IMG/VR virus record: IMGVR_UViG_3300026521_000314
Coordinates: 1 to 24,583 of that record
Strand: one strand, 5' to 3'
DNA length: 24,583 nucleotides
DNA from: a virus
A program made the translations under genes and the position numbers. Every line of letters starts with the position of its first letter. Position 1 is the first letter of the stretch. This document shows positions 7,140 through 12,892 of this stretch, piece after piece. The notes beneath the pieces are model-generated. The model did no database searches. It was given only the letters and a program-made list of their open reading frames with translations, and was not told where the DNA came from.

Positions 7140-7621
7140 TTAATTCCCTTCATTTTCTTTAAATCTTTTTTCTTTTTTGCTAATGCATCTCTCACCGATA
7201 AAATATACTTATCAGTTGTATAAGTATTATGTATTTGACCTATCCTTTCAAGGAGTTCAATGATTCTGTCTCCTCCCATCATTTTTATATATTCTTGAGC
7301 AGTGACCTTTCCTACCCTGTAATAATCTGCAATAGCCAAAATTATGATGTTCATATGTTTATCGTTTTTGTCAAAAGGAATAAACTTACCTCTCGGAAGT
7401 TTCACTTTGCTTCTTAAAAATTTGTATTCGTCTAATTTTGGTATGTAATTTAATCCTCTTGCAGTATTTAGTTCGTTAGTCTCATAGCAAGTTTTTGGAT
7501 CAACTGATATCCAGGTTAATGCCATGAAAGGCACAAAATGCTTATTAACAATCTCATCGTCAATTCTATGCTTATTGATGACTGACTTTAACACGTCAAA
7601 ATATCCTATTTCTTTTTCCAT
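7136..7621 (-). CDS. 62: gp62-like clamp loader small subunit, copy 1
   Basis: A 161-aa protein that I match by pattern to the T4/cyanophage clamp-loader A subunit (gp62). It has a helical segment with W-I-S-V-D-P-K-T and N-E-L-N (about 40-60), then L-P-R-G-K, and a C-terminal helix pair I-A-D-Y-Y-R-V-G-K-V-T-A-Q-E-Y-I-K, comparable to gp62 V-P-R-G-K-R and K-R-Y-Q-V-N. gp62 would bind gp44 to load the sliding clamp. A clearly related protein is encoded divergently at 7691-8092. The gene has a middle-type promoter module and an AAAGGATAAAT RBS, and its stop overlaps the DHH start. The family call is by eye and moderately sure. Confidence 0.65.
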   Translation of the reverse strand: MEKEIGYFDVLKSVINKHRIDDEIVNKHFVPFMALTWISVDPKTCYETNELNTARGLNYIPKLDEYKFLRSKVKLPRGKFIPFDKNDKHMNIIILAIADYYRVGKVTAQEYIKMMGGDRIIELLERIGQIHNTYTTDKYILSVRDALAKKKKDLKKMKGIK

Positions 7622-7631
7622 ATTTATCCTT

Positions 7632-7639
7632 TATAAATA
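7632..7639 (+). promoter_or_regulatory. Late promoter candidate for plus-strand gp62-like gene
   Basis: TATAAATA on the plus strand, 51 nt before ATG 7691. It overlaps the divergent promoter region of the minus-strand copy, so either or both genes could be served. Confidence 0.5.
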
Positions 7640-7661
7640 ATTATATAATAAATTTACTTAA
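7640..7661 (-). promoter_or_regulatory. Middle/early promoter module for gp62-like copy 1 and DHH
   Basis: Minus strand TTAAGTAA (7661-7654), 8-nt spacer, TATAAT (7645-7640), just upstream of ATG 7621. Confidence 0.75.
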
Positions 7662-7690
7662 AATACCAAGAAATCAACAAAGGACAACAA

Positions 7691-8092
7691 ATGGAAGATA
7701 TAAAGAGAACCCCATATTCAATAATGAAATCATCTGTAGACAAATCCTTTGAGCCTTCTGCCGAAGAGATACAAAAAGTTAATTCTTTTTTTCTTACAAG
7801 GTTTATCTCGAATGACCCAAGCACAATTTACATAGCAAATACTCTAAATTGTTATGTTAAGCATATCCCTATTGAAGCACAATATAAATTTGTACGAAAT
7901 TCAACAATGGACAAAATAAATTTTATCAATTATCCTAAACGAGAGAAACTAATTTCTGATAAAGATTTGAATGTTATTGCCTATCACTATAAATGCAATC
8001 TCGGTATTGCCAGAGAATATGTCAAAATATTAGGTATTGAAAAGAGTGAAGATATTGTTAAAAAATATGATGGTATCAAAATTTCAAGATAA
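7691..8092 (+). CDS. gp62-like clamp loader small subunit, copy 2 (inverted paralogue)
   Basis: A 133-aa plus-strand gene, one of only two on that strand. Its sequence is visibly related to copy 1: F-I-S-N-D-P-S-T-I-Y-I-A-N-T-L-N here against W-I-S-V-D-P-K-T-C-Y-E-T-N-E-L-N there, then Q-Y-K-F-V-R against E-Y-K-F-L-R, and C-N-L-G-I-A-R-E-Y-V-K-I-L-G against V-G-K-V-T-A-Q-E-Y-I-K-M-M-G. It also resembles cyanophage gp62 proteins. RBS AAAGGACAAC precedes the ATG. It may be the working gp62, a specialised second loader subunit, or a regulator derived from it. It ends in front of a hairpin at 8156-8178 and converges on the HU gene. Confidence 0.62.
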   Translation: MEDIKRTPYSIMKSSVDKSFEPSAEEIQKVNSFFLTRFISNDPSTIYIANTLNCYVKHIPIEAQYKFVRNSTMDKINFINYPKREKLISDKDLNVIAYHYKCNLGIAREYVKILGIEKSEDIVKKYDGIKISR

Positions 8093-8155
8093 ACAATAAA
8101 AATAATCAGAATAATTAAATTAAATTTTCTTTATTTTTTATCTCTATAATATGAC

Positions 8156-8178
8156 ATAAGAGGAATAAATCCTCTTAT
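8156..8178. terminator. Hairpin between convergent genes (bidirectional terminator candidate)
   Basis: Perfect 9-bp stem ATAAGAGGA/TCCTCTTAT with 5-nt loop, followed by TTT on the plus strand. It lies between the converging gp62-like copy 2 and the HU gene. A TATAAT directly precedes it on the plus strand (8145-8150), giving the same promoter-hairpin layout as at 3677. Confidence 0.6.
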
Positions 8179-8204
8179 TTTGGAATAGGTTAAACCTTAG
8201 TTCC

Positions 8205-8480
8205 TTAGTTTCCGATTTGTTTACCAGCTGTAGATAATCTTAATTTGATCACTTTACAAGCTTCAGTACTCCAAGCTTTTTCAACTCCACCCAATTTAGA
8301 AACTCCTGTGCGCGCTGCTTTATCTGTTAAAACTAATTTACCAAGACCCGGGATTGTTGCTTCACCAGCTGCTGCACCTTCAATGATTGTGCCAATTACT
8401 GTTTCTACTGTTCTTCCTGCTTCTGCTTTAGAAACCTCTAATTTTTCAGCTACTGCTGAGATCAATTCTGCTTTGTTCAT
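8205..8480 (-). CDS. HU/IHF-family DNA-binding protein
   Basis: A 91-aa histone-like protein. The N-terminal helical dimerisation half (M-N-K-A-E-L-I-S-A-V-A-E-K) is textbook HU, and the G-L-G-K-L-V-L strand leading into the arm is preserved. The arm region differs: the usual R-N-P tip with the DNA-intercalating proline is replaced by T-G-V-S-K-L-G-G, and the C-terminus ends in an unusual L-S-T-A-G-K-Q-I-G-N. It probably binds DNA as a dimer but may bend it less strongly. It is preceded by a leader of about 125 nt with a middle-type module and a late promoter, so it could be made throughout infection. RBS is AAAAGGATAATAC. Confidence 0.88.
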   Translation of the reverse strand: MNKAELISAVAEKLEVSKAEAGRTVETVIGTIIEGAAAGEATIPGLGKLVLTDKAARTGVSKLGGVEKAWSTEACKVIKLRLSTAGKQIGN

Positions 8481-8606
8481 GTATTATCCTTTTATGCGTT
8501 TTTAACGACTTTTTAATTTTTAGGACTTACGATAGACCAAATGATAGGTTTCCTTTGTACTCCCTAATAATCTATAATAATCTAAATGCCTATGTTTTAT
8601 AGTATA

Positions 8607-8628
8607 ATTATATCTAACTTTTACTTAA
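8607..8628 (-). promoter_or_regulatory. Middle/early promoter module for HU gene
   Basis: Minus strand TTAAGTAA (8628-8621), spacer AAGTTAGA, TATAAT (8612-8607). Confidence 0.75.
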
Positions 8629-8629
8629 T

Positions 8630-8637
8630 TATTTATA
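8630..8637 (-). promoter_or_regulatory. Late promoter candidate upstream of HU gene
   Basis: TATAAATA on the minus strand, 1 nt upstream of the TTAAGTAA box and immediately after the AAA+ ATPase stop codon. Stacked late and middle elements. Confidence 0.5.
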
Positions 8638-9900
8638 CTATAACCCAATCTTTTTAGGAGATTTGATTGTGCTATAAATGCTTATGCCTTCCTCTTTGAT
8701 GTAAGGCTTAAGTTCGATGTGCTCAGATTGTGCTTTCAGTGCCATACCGATTGCTGACCCTAAATCTGCCTGCAAGATTTTAGTGTCTTTGAAAGATTCA
8801 TTAAAATCCTCTAAATCCAATCCTGATTTTATCCAAATTTCCCCAGCCTCTTCATGCTTCAATTCTCTGAGTTCAAGGATGTCAAATGTTCTGCCCTTTC
8901 TGAGGACTGCTGTATCGATGTCAGTAACAGGTCTGTTTGTAGTGATAATAAATTTTGTTTTATTTCCAACCTTATCAAAAATTCCGTCCGTGAAACTCAA
9001 AAGATTGCTAATAAATTTGTTTTTCTGAATGTCTTCAGATGTGCTAATGTTCTGTGTCCTAGGAAGCAACGAATAATCTAAATCGTCAAGGAATACGAGG
9101 TGATATTCCTCCTCTTTGAGAGTGTTCCAGAATAGGTCATCGGCTAGAATTTCTTCATTTTTGATATATGCTACCTTAACACCTTCGGATTCCTGAGTGA
9201 TAATGTCAATCTCATCAATTGTACCATCGGCATTTTCCTCTGTGTGAATAACCTCACGTTTGTTCGCTAATTGAACATCCGTAATGTCTAGCAAATGCTT
9301 CATAAAAGCGTCACCCATTTTGGTTTTTCCGGTTCCTGGAATCCCACACAATAGCAGAATATTGCTATCAGACATTGAATATTGTTTAAACATTTCAGGA
9401 ATGTCAATAAAAGGGTAATATTCTAAAGAATTGTTCGAAAAGTCATCCTTAATTTTGATGTTTTCTGTTGCCTTTAATTGCTTTTGTCCATCATAAAAAT
9501 ACGATGCTACACTCACGAAAATCTCATCGTCCTTGTCCTGAAATGATTGTATGATGTCAAAAATTTCCTTGGATTCTTGGTATGAATTGAAATAAAAGCA
9601 AATGCTAATTTTCTTTTTGTTTTCATAGGAGTCAAATGTAATCATGTAATCGTCAGATTCCAATACGACAAAATCGTAGAATACATTGATAGGAAAGTCC
9701 AATCTTTTGATGTCAGGTTTTAATCCAATGATTTTTGAGATGACACTCTCTAAATCCCTATACTTTATTTTTAAATCTTCGAATGTTAGGTTAAATTTAT
9801 TCAGTGCATATGCACTGAATAAGACTTGGTGGTCTGTGGTGTAACTGTCTTTAGTTACCTGAACCACCGTTTGTGGTTTATTGTTATGTGTGTTATTCAT
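8638..9900 (-). CDS. AAA+ ATPase of unknown target
   Basis: A 420-aa protein with an AAA+ motor in its C-terminal half: Walker A G-I-P-G-T-G-K-T (186-193), Walker B L-V-F-L-D-D-L-D (268-275), sensor 1 in I-I-T-T-N-R-P (318-324) and an arginine-finger-like R-K-G-R. The first 180 residues form a separate mixed alpha/beta region that I do not recognise. The Walker B carries L-D-D rather than the usual D-E. Classic AAA+ remodellers of this shape act on proteins rather than DNA; the substrate is not evident. It has its own promoter module and a clear RBS (AAAGGATATAA). It is followed directly by HU, whose promoters abut its stop. Confidence 0.82.
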   Translation of the reverse strand: MNNTHNNKPQTVVQVTKDSYTTDHQVLFSAYALNKFNLTFEDLKIKYRDLESVISKIIGLKPDIKRLDFPINVFYDFVVLESDDYMITFDSYENKKKISICFYFNSYQESKEIFDIIQSFQDKDDEIFVSVASYFYDGQKQLKATENIKIKDDFSNNSLEYYPFIDIPEMFKQYSMSDSNILLLCGIPGTGKTKMGDAFMKHLLDITDVQLANKREVIHTEENADGTIDEIDIITQESEGVKVAYIKNEEILADDLFWNTLKEEEYHLVFLDDLDYSLLPRTQNISTSEDIQKNKFISNLLSFTDGIFDKVGNKTKFIITTNRPVTDIDTAVLRKGRTFDILELRELKHEEAGEIWIKSGLDLEDFNESFKDTKILQADLGSAIGMALKAQSEHIELKPYIKEEGISIYSTIKSPKKIGL

Positions 9901-9919
9901 TTATATCCTTTATGGTATA

Positions 9920-9941
9920 AGTATATAATAGTTTTACTTAA
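9920..9941 (-). promoter_or_regulatory. Middle/early promoter module for AAA+ ATPase
   Basis: Minus strand TTAAGTAA (9941-9934), 8-nt spacer AACTATTA, TATACT (9925-9920). The box overlaps the stop codon of the small frame ending at 9934. Confidence 0.68.
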
Positions 9942-10122
9942 TTTCTTTTAAGGTTTTGTCCTGTTCCTTGGCCTCATCAAATGATATTTCCTCTTCTTCG
10001 CCATCCGGCATCATTACTATAAGACTATCTTTTAATATTTCTTTAACTTCTAACTCGTTTCCGTGATAATCTATATATGATACAGAATTTCCCGACCAAT
10101 CAACTAACTTATATCTTTTTTT
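9934..10122 (-). CDS. 62-codon open frame downstream of an A8 tract, reached by -1 frameshift or slippage
   Basis: An open minus-strand frame that reads K-K-R-Y-K-L-V-D-W-S-G and ends D-K-T-L-K-E-I-K. It looks like a real small soluble protein but lacks a usable in-frame start near its beginning; the first in-frame ATG is at codon 37. An ATG at 10126 precedes eight A residues and would enter this frame only if the run were seven. Alternatively, the upstream 101-aa gene ends inside the same A tract, and a -1 shift on A-AAA-AAA would fuse the two into about 158 aa. It may therefore be a programmed frameshift, transcript slippage, a natural indel, or a homopolymer sequencing error. Function unknown. 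Confidence 0.5.
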   Translation of the reverse strand, partial: KKRYKLVDWSGNSVSYIDYHGNELEVKEILKDSLIVMMPDGEEEEISFDEAKEQDKTLKEIK

Positions 10123-10409
10123 TCATTTATAAATTCTTTAGTTGCCATACTAACAAATTGTTGCATTAAATCTTCATATTCAGTTGAATTATGTTTATCT
10201 TCAATTTTTTTAGCGTATTCAGTTGCGGCTTTTTTCACTTCTTCAGGCGAAAAGTCTTTTAATAATTCATCGACTACCTTTTTACCCAAACCTTTCATAT
10301 ACGATAGTGGCGAAAAATCCTTAGCCTTTGCTTCTTTCTTATAACTATTTACCAATTTTTGTACATTTGGCTTCTTTGCCTCATTTATGTATTCCTTAAA
10401 TGTTTTCAT
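10104..10409 (-). CDS. Small protein with T4-like capsid-targeting N-terminus (MKTFKEYINE)
   Basis: A 101-aa lysine-rich helical protein. Its first ten residues, M-K-T-F-K-E-Y-I-N-E, resemble the capsid-targeting sequence of T4 internal proteins (M-K-T-Y-Q-E-F-I-A-E), which is removed by the prohead protease gp21 after (I/L)-x-E. If so, the mature protein starts at Ala11 and is packaged in the head. An exact TATAAATA lies 22 nt before the ATG, as expected for a late head component. RBS is ATAGGAGAA. The stop lies just after an A8 tract that could permit -1 frameshifting into the next frame. The rest of the protein matches nothing I recognise. Confidence 0.78.
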   Translation of the reverse strand: MKTFKEYINEAKKPNVQKLVNSYKKEAKAKDFSPLSYMKGLGKKVVDELLKDFSPEEVKKAATEYAKKIEDKHNSTEYEDLMQQFVSMATKEFINEKKDIS

Positions 10410-10430
10410 GTTCTATTCTCCTATTTTCTC

Positions 10431-10811
10431 TTATTTATAAAAAGAGTTCTTAATTGACTCAATCTCTTGAGGCTTTTTGTTGTTCTGAATTTCATTCATT
10501 TCTTTGATTTTTTCATTAAAATCATTGATTTTTCTAAGGAGTACATTATATTGACTCCTTAGCTCCTTTGTATCTTTTATAAAGATTAACATTTTTGTCT
10601 TTTCCGCAACCAGGTAAGTTTTTGTCGTACCATTGACATCTTCTGTTTCAACCCACATCTCCAAATCTTGTTTCCTTGAAACATTGAAATCTGATGTATC
10701 AAAGGTTGGATAATATTCCGTTTGGGGTACCAAGACGATTCGCTTATCAGCACAACCACTTAATATCCCTACTAATAATATCACAAAAATACTTAATAAA
10801 ATTTTCTTCAT
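10431..10811 (-). CDS. Lipoprotein, probable o-spanin
   Basis: A 126-aa protein with a typical lipoprotein signal peptide: M-K-K, a hydrophobic stretch, and lipobox L-S-G-C with Cys at residue 20. After a short periplasmic region, the C-terminal half forms a predicted coiled coil (about 75-115). A membrane-anchored coiled-coil protein lies two genes upstream (11101-11475), the arrangement of a two-component spanin that joins inner and outer membranes in Gram-negative lysis. The product is larger than lambda Rz1, so an unrelated surface lipoprotein is the alternative. ATG 10811 is 2 nt after the previous stop and its RBS (AGAGG) lies inside that gene. Confidence 0.62.
   Translation of the reverse strand: MKKILLSIFVILLVGILSGCADKRIVLVPQTEYYPTFDTSDFNVSRKQDLEMWVETEDVNGTTKTYLVAEKTKMLIFIKDTKELRSQYNVLLRKINDFNEKIKEMNEIQNNKKPQEIESIKNSFYK
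10432..10439 (-). promoter_or_regulatory. T4-type late promoter for 10104-10409 gene
   Basis: TATAAATA on the minus strand; its TAA is the stop codon of the lipoprotein gene (10431), so promoter and stop overlap. Confidence 0.75.
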
Positions 10812-10813
10812 AT

Positions 10814-11065
10814 TTAACCTCTTACTGTATTATCTTTCAAGAATTTAAGTAAGCCTTCACTTTCTTTGAGTTTTTTGAGCGATAATCTTGTATTATATTT
10901 TATTTCTTTGAGAACAAAATCTTTTTCATCAATATCAGAGACAATATTATTACAAATTTTTCCATTAAATGTAAGAGTCAGATAATCTTTTTGTTTAGTC
11001 ATCTCTATTCCTAAACTTCCATCATAAAACTTATTGCTCTCATTTATAAATTCACTGAATTTCAT
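10814..11065 (-). CDS. Small protein with capsid-targeting-like N-terminus (MKFSEFINE)
   Basis: An 83-aa protein starting M-K-F-S-E-F-I-N-E-S. The F-I-N-E stretch fits a gp21-type (I/L)-x-E cleavage site at nearly the same distance from the start as in its neighbours, although the leader is one residue shorter. The remainder is a small beta-rich sequence ending in a lysine-rich helix and is not recognised. RBS TTAGGAGAAAATA precedes the ATG. It sits between the i-spanin-like and lipoprotein genes and is probably co-transcribed with both. Confidence 0.7.
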   Translation of the reverse strand: MKFSEFINESNKFYDGSLGIEMTKQKDYLTLTFNGKICNNIVSDIDEKDFVLKEIKYNTRLSLKKLKESEGLLKFLKDNTVRG

Positions 11066-11100
11066 TTATTTTCTCCTAATTATTCTATAATTATAACACA

Positions 11101-11475
11101 TTAAACCTTAAATTTAACTTTTCCGTGCCTAACTCTTGCACTCTCTTTTTTGATTTGACCTGTTTTGATTTTAGCCTCGATATTTTTTTCGATAATCTCC
11201 ATTTCTTTTTGAACCTTTTTCGATTCTTTTTTGAGTTCTTTGAGAGTCTCGATATGAGTGTCTGTCTCTGCCTTCACTGCAGTAGCCTTAGCCTTAGCCT
11301 TGGTTTTTGCAATAACGACATTGGTTTTTGCTATTTTATTTTCAATAGTTTTGAGTTTGTCCTCTGCCTGATACGCGTTGTATTTTTGCTTCGCGACGTA
11401 CAATCCCATAAAAATTGCACCTGCCGCCATGGCAATGTTTTTCACACTACCAAAAATATTTAATAGCCATGTCAT
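11101..11475 (-). CDS. Membrane-anchored coiled-coil protein, probable i-spanin
   Basis: A 124-aa protein with one N-terminal transmembrane segment (about residues 8-27, N-I-A-M-A-A-G-A-I-F-M-G-L-Y) followed by an almost uninterrupted charged coiled coil to the C-terminus. This N-in/C-out architecture matches Rz-type i-spanins, which extend through the periplasm to an outer-membrane lipoprotein; a candidate partner is at 10431-10811. It lacks a signal-peptidase site. RBS GGAGATATAAA is clear. A generic membrane-tethered coiled-coil protein cannot be excluded, and no endolysin is seen nearby. Confidence 0.6.
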   Translation of the reverse strand: MTWLLNIFGSVKNIAMAAGAIFMGLYVAKQKYNAYQAEDKLKTIENKIAKTNVVIAKTKAKAKATAVKAETDTHIETLKELKKESKKVQKEMEIIEKNIEAKIKTGQIKKESARVRHGKVKFKV

Positions 11476-11486
11476 TTTATATCTCC

Positions 11487-11984
11487 TTATTTTTTATCTT
11501 TTATTAATACTAAATTATCTTTTTGTAATAATTCATTAGTGCTGAATGGAGCTGTTGTTCCATTCTTATATATCATTACATCTAGCTCGTTTTTCTTAAA
11601 TAGATTTTCATATGCTTTAATGGCCTTTTTTGATAGTGATTTATCACTTAGTATGCCTTTTATGTCTCCCGTAGACAATATGATTGGAAATACAAAAGAA
11701 TAAAATCCGCTTTTAAGTTTTGATTGAGACTCTTCTATTTGAATATAACCATTTTTGTCCATTTTACTAAAATAAATTCCCCCAAGGAACTCATCATTCT
11801 TATTGGTTAACAAAAAAGAATTATCGACTGTCCTAATAAGTCTTTTATTATCTTTTTTAAACTCATCTTTTATATAGCTAGGATTAATAACATAAAATCT
11901 TAGTGTTTCTTCAAAATCTGTGGAATCTGCAGTATATTCTGATTGTTTTGCCATCTCATTTGCAAATTCCTTAAATGTTTTCAT
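11487..11984 (-). CDS. Protein with capsid-targeting-like N-terminus (MKTFKEFANE)
   Basis: A 165-aa protein starting M-K-T-F-K-E-F-A-N-E-M. The leader aligns with the 120-aa and 101-aa neighbours, but the predicted protease site reads A-N-E rather than I-x-E, so processing is less certain. The C-terminal half has the stretch I-L-S-D-K-S-L-S-K-K-A-I-K-A-Y-E-N-L-F, a pattern I associate with recurring uncharacterised T4-like phage proteins; I do not assign an activity. RBS AAGGAGATATAAA. It probably belongs to the transcript starting at the late promoter 12465-12472. It may be a packaged effector, by analogy with T4 internal proteins. Confidence 0.7.
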   Translation of the reverse strand: MKTFKEFANEMAKQSEYTADSTDFEETLRFYVINPSYIKDEFKKDNKRLIRTVDNSFLLTNKNDEFLGGIYFSKMDKNGYIQIEESQSKLKSGFYSFVFPIILSTGDIKGILSDKSLSKKAIKAYENLFKKNELDVMIYKNGTTAPFSTNELLQKDNLVLIKDKK

Positions 11985-11995
11985 TTTATATCTCC

Positions 11996-12358
11996 TTATT
12001 TTTTATCTATTTCACTAATGTATTCATCAAACATTTTTAATAATTTTTTAGCATCAAAGCTGTCATCTCTATGAGTGACCTCATCATACCAAGGTTCTTC
12101 AGCACTAAATGATACATTAAAATCTCCATAACTATAATCATAAATTTCTACTATTGCTGTATCATTTAGTTTGGCATTTTTCCAATACGACACAAACATA
12201 CTGCCGCCGCCAACTACATTAGACTTTCCATTACCATCTAATTTCCATCCATTTTTTTGTAGCTGTTTTTTTAAGGCATTAATGGCCTCTGTTTTCTCAT
12301 CTAAATACTTGCTTTTAGTATTTTTTTCCTCCAATATAAATTCCTTAAATGTTTTCAT
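11996..12358 (-). CDS. Small protein with T4-like capsid-targeting N-terminus (MKTFKEFILE)
   Basis: A 120-aa protein starting M-K-T-F-K-E-F-I-L-E-E, with a good (I/L)-x-E prohead-protease site at residues 8-10. The mature part contains a basic helix, a glycine-rich turn (V-V-G-G-G) and a beta-rich C-terminal half with aromatic residues. I do not recognise it. The start at 12358 is preferred over an open frame extending to 12445 because it has the RBS AAGGAGAAATAAA, whereas the longer version has none and its extra 29 residues are a duplicated tail of the 12558-12866 gene. The late promoter at 12465-12472 lies about 107 nt upstream. Confidence 0.75.
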   Translation of the reverse strand: MKTFKEFILEEKNTKSKYLDEKTEAINALKKQLQKNGWKLDGNGKSNVVGGGSMFVSYWKNAKLNDTAIVEIYDYSYGDFNVSFSAEEPWYDEVTHRDDSFDAKKLLKMFDEYISEIDKK

Positions 12359-12445
12359 TTTATTTCTCCTTATTTTTCCTAATTTAATCTTAGCAATTCC
12401 ATCTAGTAAAATTTTAAGTCCATTTACACCCAGTGTCACAGTCAT
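12359..12445 (-). pseudogene. Duplicated 3' end of the holin-like gene (remnant)
   Basis: The frame M-T-V-T-L-G-V-N-G-L-K-I-L-L-D-G-I-A-K-I closely repeats the C-terminal end of the 102-aa membrane protein (M-T-V-T-L-G-V-N-G-I-E-A-L-L-N-G-V-A-K-I). DNA similarity is evident between 12361-12445 and 12558-12640. There is no RBS in front of it. It looks like a partial tandem duplication that left a gene fragment flanking the hairpin/promoter segment 12465-12557. Confidence 0.75.
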
Positions 12446-12464
12446 AGATTTAATTGCTTATTAA

Positions 12465-12476
12465 TATTTATAAATA
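12465..12476 (-). promoter_or_regulatory. Palindromic late promoter (TATTTATAAATA)
   Basis: Contains TATAAATA on both strands (minus 12472-12465, plus 12469-12476). The minus orientation serves the capsid-targeted/spanin gene cluster. The plus orientation reads into the 12480 hairpin and then antisense to the holin-like gene. Confidence 0.68.
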
Positions 12477-12479
12477 ATA

Positions 12480-12502
12480 ACATAAGAGGTTTTCTCTTAT
12501 GT
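12480..12502 (-). terminator. Hairpin, terminator candidate
   Basis: 9-bp stem ACATAAGAG/CTCTTATGT with a 5-nt loop, followed on the minus strand by the T-rich TATTATTTATAAA that is also the late promoter. It could end the holin-like transcript. Confidence 0.55.
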
Positions 12503-12521
12503 GTCATATCCTCTTGGCGGT

Positions 12522-12547
12522 AAATCTGAGATTTTATTCTCAGATTT
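12522..12547. terminator. Second hairpin downstream of holin-like gene
   Basis: Perfect 10-bp stem AAATCTGAGA/TCTCAGATTT with a 6-nt loop, 10 nt after the stop of the 102-aa gene. There is no long U run, so it is either a weak terminator or an mRNA 3'-end stabiliser. Confidence 0.5.
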
Positions 12548-12557
12548 TAAATTATGA

Positions 12558-12866
12558 TTATTTTCCTATAAGTTTAATTTTCGCTACACCATTTAGCAAA
12601 GCCTCAATTCCATTTACACCTAGTGTTACGGTCATGAATGCTATAAGTGCACTATTTCCTACTAGATTTACAATTACATCAGGCGTCGTAACCCCAAAAA
12701 ATCCAGCAACCACGATTGCTAAAAATGATACCATAAATGTCACAAGAGATAATCTTGTACCAAAATTGTGTTTTGCCCAAAAATCTTTAACTGATTTTAA
12801 GTCCGATGTTTTTAAGTTTACTAACTCGTCTTTTAATTCTTGAATTTCCTGTTTTTGTGCTGCCAT
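12558..12866 (-). CDS. Two-TM membrane protein, holin candidate
   Basis: A 102-aa protein beginning M-A-A-Q-K-Q-E. It has a charged N-terminal helix, two hydrophobic segments (about 37-57, L-S-L-V-T-F-M-V-S-F-L-A-I-V-V-A-G, and about 64-86) and a short lysine-containing tail. Size, topology and proximity to spanin-like genes suggest a class II holin, but no family motif is recognised. ATG 12866 has a strong RBS (GAGGAGAT); the frame is open further upstream to 12980, but that extension overlaps gp44 and has no RBS. A TATAAATA late promoter lies 26 nt upstream. Its 3' end is duplicated at 12359-12445. Confidence 0.6.
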   Translation of the reverse strand: MAAQKQEIQELKDELVNLKTSDLKSVKDFWAKHNFGTRLSLVTFMVSFLAIVVAGFFGVTTPDVIVNLVGNSALIAFMTVTLGVNGIEALLNGVAKIKLIGK

Positions 12867-12892
12867 GATTATCTCCTCGCTTTGATTTCTAT

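Noticed and set aside
10844-10851. Plus-strand TTAAGTAA as another promoter module
   Set aside because: No TATAAT-like sequence lies 8 nt downstream and it falls inside a minus-strand gene.
12359-12445. N-terminal extension of the 120-aa capsid-targeted protein to 149 aa
   Set aside because: The extension has no RBS and duplicates the end of the neighbouring membrane protein; the inner ATG has a strong RBS and gives the shared MKTFKEF start.
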